This document shows, piece by piece, positions 1 to 5,109 of a stretch of 6,960 bases of DNA. Positions within the stretch are counted from its first letter, which is position 1, and every line of letters begins with the position of its first letter. Under the pieces are notes generated by a model. It saw only the letters and a program-made list of their open reading frames with translations. It had not been told where the DNA came from and searched no databases. Origin of the DNA: JANXVV01 sp038230975 (GTDB lineage Bacteria > Planctomycetota > Phycisphaerae > Tepidisphaerales > Tepidisphaeraceae); assembly GCA_038230975.1 (NCBI GenBank), contig JBBRMF010000271.1:1-6960 (forward strand), read 5' to 3'. The position numbers and the translations under genes were made by a program.

Positions 1-41
1 CTACACCAACGTGCGAAACGATTTAAGACGATTGATCGCAT
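1..41 (-). CDS. Start of an unidentified gene, cut by the window edge
   Basis: An ATG at 41-39 opens a frame that stays open to the left edge. Its 13 complete codons read MRSIVLNRFARWC. An AAGGA ribosome-binding site (complement of 49-53) lies 7 nt upstream, which is good spacing, and the start follows the ridA stop codon by only 14 nt. This argues for a second gene co-transcribed, and perhaps translationally coupled, with ridA. The visible residues are basic and hydrophobic, but too few to assign a family. The evidence is the start context only; sequence further left would show whether the frame continues. Confidence 0.5.
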   Translation of the reverse strand, partial: MRSIVLNRFARWC

Positions 42-55
42 GAATTGATCCTTTT

Positions 56-472
56 TCAAGCCACGATCGCATCGGCTTCAATTTCAATGACGGCATCCCC
101 GTCGATTAACCTGGTGACTTCGACAATCGTCGTTGCCGGCCGAATTTCACCGAACATTTCGCCGTGTGCCGCAGCCACTTCTTCCCACTTGCTCACGTCC
201 GTCACATAGATGCGCGTGCGAATGACATGCTCTAACTTCCCGCCGAGTGCCTCAATCGCCGCCTGGATAATCGCCAGCGACCGACGCGCCTGCTCTCCCA
301 TCGACTTGGCGTATGTCCCGTCGGCGTTGATGCCGACGGTTCCTGTCACCGCGATGAAATTCCCACTCCGAACCGCTCGTGAGTAACCCATCTTCGGTTC
401 CCACTTCGACCCGGAACTGGCACACTTTCGACCCGCGCGATCGGCGATCGTAATCTTGATATCGTTGGGCAT
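56..472 (-). CDS. RidA/YjgF/UK114-family protein (subgroup lacking the catalytic Arg)
   Basis: The 138-residue product matches the YjgF/YER057c/UK114 (RidA) family in length and along its whole sequence: SSGSKWEPKMGYSRAV near residues 19-34, RTRIYVTD at 85-92, and RPATTIVEV at 111-119. Family members form homotrimers. The best-known ones (RidA proper) hydrolyse reactive enamine/imine intermediates made by PLP enzymes, using an Arg (Arg105 in E. coli) that binds the substrate carboxylate. Here the equivalent position is Thr114 (P-A-T-T instead of P-A-R-S), so the classical imine deaminase activity is doubtful and the true substrate is unknown. I start at ATG 472 because GAGGAG lies 4 nt before it. 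An ATG 12 nt further upstream (484) overlaps that site and would add only MRSP. The downstream neighbour starts 14 nt after the stop. Family assignment is firm; function is not. Confidence 0.93.
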   Translation of the reverse strand: MPNDIKITIADRAGRKCASSGSKWEPKMGYSRAVRSGNFIAVTGTVGINADGTYAKSMGEQARRSLAIIQAAIEALGGKLEHVIRTRIYVTDVSKWEEVAAAHGEMFGEIRPATTIVEVTRLIDGDAVIEIEADAIVA

Positions 473-476
473 TGGA

Positions 477-482
477 CTCCTC
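477..482 (-). promoter_or_regulatory. Ribosome-binding site that decides the ridA start
   Basis: On the minus strand this reads GAGGAG, 4 nt before ATG 472. The alternative in-frame ATG at 484-482 overlaps the purine run and has no comparable site of its own. This supports the shorter, 138-residue product. Confidence 0.6.
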
Positions 483-528
483 ATGCAGCCCGGCGTTTAC
501 ACCGGTTTTTCTTGTGTACTCAATGAAC

Positions 529-560
529 AAAAAACCGAAGAGCCGGTGTAATTACCGGCT
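529..560 (-). terminator. Intrinsic terminator after the DinB-family gene
   Basis: The arms AGCCGGT (541-547) and ACCGGCT (554-560) form a perfect 7-bp stem around a 6-nt loop. On the minus strand it starts 4 nt after the stop codon at 565. Six T residues (complement of 529-534) follow after a 6-nt gap. This is a typical Rho-independent terminator apart from the slightly detached U-tract. It separates the DinB gene from ridA, so ridA probably has its own promoter or depends on read-through. Confidence 0.75.
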
Positions 561-564
561 CACC

Positions 565-1056
565 TCAAAATAGAATCTTCTTCCCGAGCTTTCGACGAAT
601 GACCTGAAACTGCCCCACGTGCATCGTCATATGGCTCGGAATTGCCAAAACCAGTTCGCCGATCGTATTCACCCAACCTTTAAACGGCTCCGGGCCCGGC
701 TTGCCCAGATCGGTTTCGGAGAAACCTTTCGTCCAATCCACGAGCGCCGCATGCGCCTGGCCCAATAGCGCGAGACCTTCTTCTTTTCCAAAGAATTTTG
801 AAGCGTCATCGCTCGACGCACCCTCTTTCCCGTAAGTTTTCTGAGCATCCGCAGGAAGTTGAATCACCGTTTGCGGGGCGTACATTCCGCAGAGCATCGC
901 TTCAAAAACCAACAGGTGTCCGATCTGCCAGGCCGCGTGATTGGCCGTCGGGACAGGACGAACCAACATGTCCGCATCTGAAAAATCCGCCAGATGCGTT
1001 TTCAGCATATCAAAACTGCCCGCCAGATTTTTCGCCATAAGTTCGATCTGAGCCAT
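565..1056 (-). CDS. DinB-superfamily (DinB/YfiT-like four-helix) protein
   Basis: The 163-residue protein has the DinB/YfiT fold signature: a four-helix bundle in which three His residues bind a divalent metal. His47 lies in W-Q-I-G-H-L-L after helix 1, and His142 and His146 lie in S-H-M-T-M-H-V-G-Q near the C-terminus, followed by the usual R-R-K-L-G. Members include DNA-damage-induced DinB of Bacillus, thiol-transferases such as bacillithiol or mycothiol S-transferases, and many uncharacterised proteins; the sequence does not say which applies. There is no signal peptide or membrane segment, so it is probably cytoplasmic. The start is well supported by AAGGAG (complement of 1064-1069), 7 nt upstream. 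It appears monocistronic: a terminator follows its stop and repeat hairpins lie upstream. The superfamily call is strong; the substrate is unknown. Confidence 0.9.
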   Translation of the reverse strand: MAQIELMAKNLAGSFDMLKTHLADFSDADMLVRPVPTANHAAWQIGHLLVFEAMLCGMYAPQTVIQLPADAQKTYGKEGASSDDASKFFGKEEGLALLGQAHAALVDWTKGFSETDLGKPGPEPFKGWVNTIGELVLAIPSHMTMHVGQFQVIRRKLGKKILF

Positions 1057-1168
1057 AAAAAGTCTCCTTGAAAAGAGGAGGAATTATGGCTGTTTGATCG
1101 ATTAAAATCCAGTCAGTTTGCGCGGGATGTCAACATTAGGTTGCGTGACGTATTCGGCGGGTATTGTC

Positions 1169-1194
1169 CCCTCCCCCGGAGTACCGGGAGAGGG
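1169..1194. repeat. GC-rich palindrome (11-bp stem, 4-nt loop)
   Basis: CCCTCCCCCGG (1169-1179) and CCGGGAGAGGG (1184-1194) pair over 11 positions with one C/A mismatch, around the loop AGTA. No T-run follows on either strand, so it is not a standard intrinsic terminator, although it lies about 95 bp downstream of the hppA stop and could act as a 3' mRNA stabiliser. From memory, palindromes of this kind (CCGG-AGTA-CCGG cores) recur between genes in planctomycete genomes. Repetition within this window is not seen. Confidence 0.6.
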
Positions 1195-1260
1195 AGAAAT
1201 CGCAAACGCCGGAACTGTCACACACCGGCAACATAAATCCGTCACGCCCGACCTCTTTTC

Positions 1261-1290
1261 GCGGCAATGCCGAAGGCACGCGTTCTCTCA
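1261..1290. repeat. Small intergenic hairpin repeat, copy 1
   Basis: The core TGCCGAAGGCACG (1268-1280) is identical over 13 bp to 4968-4980 and forms a TGCC-GAA-GGCA hairpin. The following GCGTTCTCTCA (1280-1290) recurs exactly at 6857-6867. The hppA stop codon (1290-1288) sits at the edge of this repeat, so on the minus strand the hairpin comes directly after hppA and may mark or stabilise its mRNA end. There is no U-tract. Confidence 0.55.
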
Positions 1291-3810
1291 CCGATTTACC
1301 CCATTCGTCAAGATGGGCTGTCTCGATCGGGAGGGGATGGAAGGGGATGCCGGTGGTGTCTCGGTGGCATCCTCGACTTTGATCCGCATGCTATGAAACG
1401 ACCTGAATACAAACGTCAACGTCAACGCGAAGAATACCACTGCCAACACGGCACATATCGTGCCGTGGCCTTTTTCTTTCATCTGGACCGCCAACTCCAC
1501 CGCCAGCAATCCAAACAGCGTGGCGAACTTGATGATCGGATTCAGCGCAACGGAAGACGTGTCTTTGAACGGATCACCGACGGTATCGCCCACCACGGTC
1601 GCCTCGTGCAAAGGTGTCCCCCTTTCGCGCAGGTCGACTTCCACGATCTTCTTTGCGTTATCCCAGGCGCCGCCCGCATTGGCCATGAAAATCGCCTGGA
1701 ACAGCCCGAAGATCGCCAGCCCGATCAGATAGCCAATGAAGAAATAGGGCTCCGTAAACGCACAGGCAAGCGTCACAAAAAAAACCGTGAAGAAGATGTT
1801 GAACATTCCCGACTGCGCATACTTGGTGCAAATCTCGACCACGCGTTTGGAGTCTTCAATGCTCGCTTTTTCCGGGCTGTCGACCTTCATATGCCGTTTG
1901 ATATAGGCCACCGCGCGATAGGCCCCGGTGATGACTGCCTGACAGGAAGCACCGCTAAACCAGTAGATCACCGCGCCACCAATCAACAGCCCCAGGAAAA
2001 ACGGGGCGTGCAGGATCGAAAGTTTGGCGATGGCAATCTGATCTGTCAGCCCGTGCGTGAGAACCATGATGATGGAAAAGATCATGGTGGTTGCCCCGAC
2101 GACCGCCGTTCCAATCAATACGGGTTTGGCGGTTGCCTTGAACGTGTTCCCGGCTCCGTCGTTTTCCTCCAAGAGAAATTTGGCATGTCCGAAATCGGCC
2201 GTGATTCCGAAATCCTGTTTCAATTCCTGCCGGATATTGGGAAGATGTTCGATGAGGCTCAGCTCGTAAACGCTTTGCGCATTATCCGTCACGGGGCCAT
2301 AACTATCGACCGCGATCGTGATCGGCCCCATGCCCAGGAATCCAAACGCCACCAGCCCGAATGCGAACACCGCCTCGGCAGTCATCAACTGATTCAGGCC
2401 CTGCGTACTGATGGCGTACGCGATACTCATCAGCCCCACGATCACCACGCCACCAATCCAAAACGCACTGTAATTTCCGGCGGTCAATCCGGTGAGAATA
2501 TTCAGCGAAGCGCCACCTTCGCGACTGGCCGTCACGATATCTTTGACATGTAGACTGTGCGTGCTCGTGAAGAATTTGGTGACTTCCGGAATGATCGCCG
2601 CCGCCAGCGTGCCGCAACTGATGATCGATGCCAGTTTCCACCAGATCGTCCCATCGCCAATCTCCGGTATCAGCACATAACTGCTGGCGAACGTGGCGAC
2701 GATTGAAACGATCGACGCCAGCCACACCAGCATCGTCAACGGCTGCTCAAAATCCATCTCCGAAGCCTTGGCATAACGCGCTTTTGCGATTGCTTCGTTG
2801 ATCAGGTAGGAAACCCCGCTGCAAATCATCATGCATAGCCGCATCGCGAAGATCCACACCAGAAGCCTCGCCTGCAAATCCGCACTTTTCACCGCCAGCA
2901 CAATAAAACTGATCAATGCCACGCCGGTGACGCCATACGTTTCAAACCCATCCGCCGTCGGCCCGATGGAATCGCCCGCATTGTCCCCCGTGCAGTCGGC
3001 GATCACGCCCGGATTGCGCGCATCATCTTCCTTGACGTTGAAGACGATCTTCATCAGATCCGCGCCGATGTCGGCGATTTTCGTGAAGATCCCACCCGCC
3101 ACGCGAAGCGCCGCCGCGCCGAGTGATTCCCCGATCGCGAACCCAATAAAGCACGAACCGGCCAACGCGGGTTTCACGAACAGCAGAATCATCAGCATCA
3201 TCATCAGTTCGACGCTGATCAAAACCATCCCGATGCTCATCCCTGCTTTTAACGGAATCGAATACACCGGGTACGGCTTGCCCGCCAGCGACGCCAGCGC
3301 CGTCCGCGAATTCGCGAACGTATTGATTCGAATCCCAAACGCGGCCACCGAACATGAACCCGCGATGCCAATCAAGCTGAATGCCAGAATGAGCGCGACT
3401 TCCCCAATGGATTTTTGCCCGATCACCCCAAAATAAATCACGATGATCGCCGCGATAAACGCTTCGAGAATCAGGATAAATTTGATCTGCGTCTTCAGGT
3501 AGGTCTTACACGTTTCATAGATCAATTCGCTCACTTCAAGCATCGCCTTGTGAACCGGCAAATGCTTCAAATGGCGATAGATCAGCAGCCCAAATACCAG
3601 CCCCGCAAGACAGATCCCCAGCCCGGCCATTAAGATCGCGCGACCCGTAACCCCGTGAAATTGCACCGCCCCCACATCGGGAAGCTTCAAATCCGCCTCG
3701 GTCTCTGCTCTGGCCAGATGAGATATTGAAAGGCAAATCAGCGAGACCCCCAAGAAAAGGGTGTTCCGCAAAGCTCCGACCTTAACTCCACGGTAATTGA
3801 GTTGTTCCAT
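1288..3810 (-). CDS. hppA: Membrane-bound ion-translocating pyrophosphatase (mPPase), divergent K+-independent type
   Basis: The enzyme hydrolyses pyrophosphate in the cytoplasm and uses the energy to pump H+ (in some families Na+) across the membrane. The 840 residues contain about 16 membrane helices and the catalytic loops in family order: D-I-G-A-D (247-251), E-D-D-A-R-N-P (261-267) with A-D-C-T-G-D-N-A-G-D (271-280), G-P-V-T-D-N-A (505-511), D-G-A-G-N-T-F-K-A-T-A-K (551-562), N-A-G-G-A-W-D-N-A-K-K (711-721) and G-D-T-V-G-D-P-F-K-D-T (741-751). These Asp, Asn and Lys residues bind Mg-PPi. Lys558 occupies the position where Lys gives K+ independence and Ala marks K+-dependent enzymes. Many normally fixed residues differ (e.g. 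ADCTGDNAGD for ADNVGDNVGD), which fits the divergent, Na+-inhibited H+-PPase subfamily known from Chlorobium limicola and Cellulomonas fimi; that is inference. Residues 12-35 look like a signal peptide or extra helix (ARA before ETEAD). The Pro/Ser-rich C-terminal tail (about 812-840) is not part of the family core. AGGA lies 10 nt before the start. The gene is intact. Confidence 0.97.
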   Translation of the reverse strand: MEQLNYRGVKVGALRNTLFLGVSLICLSISHLARAETEADLKLPDVGAVQFHGVTGRAILMAGLGICLAGLVFGLLIYRHLKHLPVHKAMLEVSELIYETCKTYLKTQIKFILILEAFIAAIIVIYFGVIGQKSIGEVALILAFSLIGIAGSCSVAAFGIRINTFANSRTALASLAGKPYPVYSIPLKAGMSIGMVLISVELMMMLMILLFVKPALAGSCFIGFAIGESLGAAALRVAGGIFTKIADIGADLMKIVFNVKEDDARNPGVIADCTGDNAGDSIGPTADGFETYGVTGVALISFIVLAVKSADLQARLLVWIFAMRLCMMICSGVSYLINEAIAKARYAKASEMDFEQPLTMLVWLASIVSIVATFASSYVLIPEIGDGTIWWKLASIISCGTLAAAIIPEVTKFFTSTHSLHVKDIVTASREGGASLNILTGLTAGNYSAFWIGGVVIVGLMSIAYAISTQGLNQLMTAEAVFAFGLVAFGFLGMGPITIAVDSYGPVTDNAQSVYELSLIEHLPNIRQELKQDFGITADFGHAKFLLEENDGAGNTFKATAKPVLIGTAVVGATTMIFSIIMVLTHGLTDQIAIAKLSILHAPFFLGLLIGGAVIYWFSGASCQAVITGAYRAVAYIKRHMKVDSPEKASIEDSKRVVEICTKYAQSGMFNIFFTVFFVTLACAFTEPYFFIGYLIGLAIFGLFQAIFMANAGGAWDNAKKIVEVDLRERGTPLHEATVVGDTVGDPFKDTSSVALNPIIKFATLFGLLAVELAVQMKEKGHGTICAVLAVVFFALTLTFVFRSFHSMRIKVEDATETPPASPSIPSRSRQPILTNGVNR

Positions 3811-3864
3811 AACTCTGATTTCCTACGTGACAGGCTTTTCAGTTACGCGCGACAGCCACGCTGA

Positions 3865-3893
3865 AGGATAACTAGCACAAACGATTTCTCCAA
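3865..3893 (-). promoter_or_regulatory. Possible hppA promoter
   Basis: On the minus strand, TTGGAG (complement of 3888-3893) and TATCCT (complement of 3865-3870) are separated by exactly 17 nt. They lie 55-83 nt before the hppA ATG, giving a leader of about 50 nt. The boxes match the sigma-70 consensus only partly (3/6 and 4/6), and planctomycete promoters are poorly defined. The upstream terminator at 4013-4043 means hppA needs a promoter somewhere in 3811-4012. Confidence 0.25.
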
Positions 3894-4012
3894 CATTAAA
3901 TCGCTCATTCATCCACGGAATCATCACAATCTTTCCAATCGCACCGGATTCCCTCAGCAACGTGTGATCGTGGATCGATTTTATTTGGGATCGCCTGGCA
4001 AACTGCATGCGC

Positions 4013-4043
4013 AAAAAAACGCCGGCGTGTTGCACGCCGACGT
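4013..4043 (-). terminator. Strong intrinsic terminator after the LEPR gene
   Basis: The arms CGGCGTG (4023-4029) and CACGCCG (4033-4039) form a perfect 7-bp stem with a 3-nt loop. Beyond one C/A mismatch, the stem extends by three more pairs (4019-4021 with 4041-4043). On the minus strand seven T residues (complement of 4013-4019) follow at once. It lies about 40 nt after the stop codon of the gene at 4081-4755 and separates it from hppA. Confidence 0.9.
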
Positions 4044-4080
4044 CTGGTCCATCGATCCAACGAAAACGAATTGTTGGAGA

Positions 4081-4755
4081 TCAGACAGATTGCAAGGCCG
4101 TCAGATCGGCGATGAGTTTCGTGCGATCCGCGATCAGCGTCTGTAGATCCGCCGTCAGCGTGGCCAAACCGTTGGTCTTGTCCGTGGTTGCCTTTTGAAG
4201 ATCCGCGATTAATTTCGGCGTCGCATTCGGATCGCTCTGGGCAGCCGTCACGATCGCCGCCAGATCATCCCCCAGCGTCGTCGCAGCAGCTTGGCGCGTC
4301 GCCAAGCGGGCATCCAAACCTGCCACCAAATCCGTCTGTAGCTTGATCCGATCCGTCAGCAGTTTGGCCCGATCCGCGGAGACCAAAGTTGGATTCCCCT
4401 TGTCGATCGCGATCTGCTTCAGGTCACCGACAATCACCGATTCATCCGCCAGTTCCACCTGTCGCTGGCCCAGACGATCGATATTCAACTGCGACCGCAT
4501 CGCATTCAAATCCGACCGGAACTTCGCAATCAACGGCGTCACTGTCGTCGCATCTTTCAAATGATCCCCCTTGATCGCATTTACGTCCGATAGCATATGG
4601 GCATAATTGCTGAACGCATCCGATTTGAACTTCAACAGATCCGCGTGAATCTGCACATGGTCCGCCCGAACCGTCGCATTCAAGGCAATTTTCGACGGGT
4701 CGCCCGATAACATCATTCGGGGTTCAAGAGCTTCAGTAAAGAGATTTGCCGACAT
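4081..4755 (-). CDS. LEPR-motif exported/surface protein with heptad repeats
   Basis: The 224-residue protein opens with MSANLFTEALEPRMMLSG. Residues 10-16 (LEPRMML) match the LEPR-x-L-L motif found near the N-terminus of many planctomycete proteins thought to be exported or surface-attached; there is no classical hydrophobic signal peptide. The rest is predicted to be almost wholly helical, rich in Ala, Asp, Leu, Lys and Thr, with no Cys or Trp. Two stretches show a strict 7-residue period: Asp128/135/142 and Asp203/210/217, each in a unit like (L/S)-x-A/T-D-R/L-x-K-L, as expected for a coiled coil or helical bundle. No enzymatic motif is visible. LEPR proteins are often much larger and carry repeat or adhesin domains, so this small version is unusual. 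GGAG (complement of 4763-4766) sits 7 nt before the start and a strong terminator follows, so the gene is probably monocistronic. A structural, cell-surface or adhesion role is only a guess. Confidence 0.87.
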   Translation of the reverse strand: MSANLFTEALEPRMMLSGDPSKIALNATVRADHVQIHADLLKFKSDAFSNYAHMLSDVNAIKGDHLKDATTVTPLIAKFRSDLNAMRSQLNIDRLGQRQVELADESVIVGDLKQIAIDKGNPTLVSADRAKLLTDRIKLQTDLVAGLDARLATRQAAATTLGDDLAAIVTAAQSDPNATPKLIADLQKATTDKTNGLATLTADLQTLIADRTKLIADLTALQSV

Positions 4756-4960
4756 AGGTTTTCTCCGAAAAATTAGCTATGCATTTAAGACATGCGACCT
4801 GGCAGCGCCGGGTTCGTCATGCACTCGTTTCATCGAATACAACGGCGGAACCCGTCAACTATTTCGCAGGATTCTTGGGGAGTTTCCGAGCTTTTCGTCG
4901 GATTAAAACGAACCGTCTGCCAAATGATTGTTCGATGCGTAAACCGCACCACCCTTTTTA

Positions 4961-4980
4961 GCTGCAGTGCCGAAGGCACG
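4961..4980. repeat. Small intergenic hairpin repeat, copy 2
   Basis: GTGCC (4967-4971) and GGCAC (4975-4979) form a perfect 5-bp hairpin with loop GAA. TGCCGAAGGCACG (4968-4980) is identical to 1268-1280, and both copies are preceded by a TTTT run and GCA. Both lie downstream of a minus-strand gene (ubiD here, hppA for copy 1), suggesting a dispersed 3'-end repeat. Confidence 0.5.
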
Positions 4981-5024
4981 TATTTTCATCGCGATCATCA
5001 ATCCCGCGTTTCAAATGACATGAC

Positions 5025-5087
5025 TTAGAGCGTTTTTCCACTTGGCACCCGACATTGGGCAACCAACCAACCTGAAAAGTGCTCTAA
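5025..5087. repeat. MITE-like 63-bp terminal inverted repeat element
   Basis: TTAGAGCGTTTTTC (5025-5038) and GAAAAGTGCTCTAA (5074-5087) are inverted copies with two mismatches. The interior can pair further (TTGG near 5042 with CCAA near 5063, CCC with GGG), so the whole unit can fold into one long hairpin. TA dinucleotides lie just outside GAGC...GCTC, as would be expected for a Tc1/mariner/IS630-type MITE inserted at TA. It begins about 22 nt after the ubiD stop, so it may also end or stabilise the ubiD transcript. Confidence 0.45.
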
Positions 5088-5109
5088 TACGTTTCGATCG
5101 CCCACCACC

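Larger units (their letters stand above)
4756..5109. other. Gene-free spacer between ubiD and the LEPR gene
   Basis: I find no convincing gene in this stretch: the short open frames lack ribosome-binding sites and recognisable sequence. It contains the MITE-like inverted repeat (5025-5087), the small hairpin repeat (4961-4980), and the presumed but unidentified promoter of the LEPR gene. The minus strand has a TTGACG box (complement of 4853-4858), but no good -10 box at the right distance. Confidence 0.6.

Noticed and set aside
1073..1096. Strong plus-strand Shine-Dalgarno-like AGAGGAGG followed by ATG at 1086
   Set aside because: The reading frame stops after three codons (ATG GCT GTT TGA). 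It is probably chance purine-rich sequence in the DinB upstream region.
1101..1133. Perfect TTGACA box on the minus strand (complement of 1128-1133) with TTTAAT (complement of 1101-1106) before the DinB gene
   Set aside because: The spacing of 21 nt is too long for a sigma-70 promoter, so I do not call it.
1267..2553. Long 428-codon open frame on the plus strand
   Set aside because: It lies fully antisense to hppA, is rich in His, Arg, Gln and Asp as shadow frames of this gene type are, and has no recognisable domain. The opposite strand carries unmistakable mPPase motifs.
3823..4035. 70-codon minus-strand frame between hppA and the LEPR gene
   Set aside because: Its ATG lies inside the terminator hairpin, it has no ribosome-binding site and no recognisable sequence.
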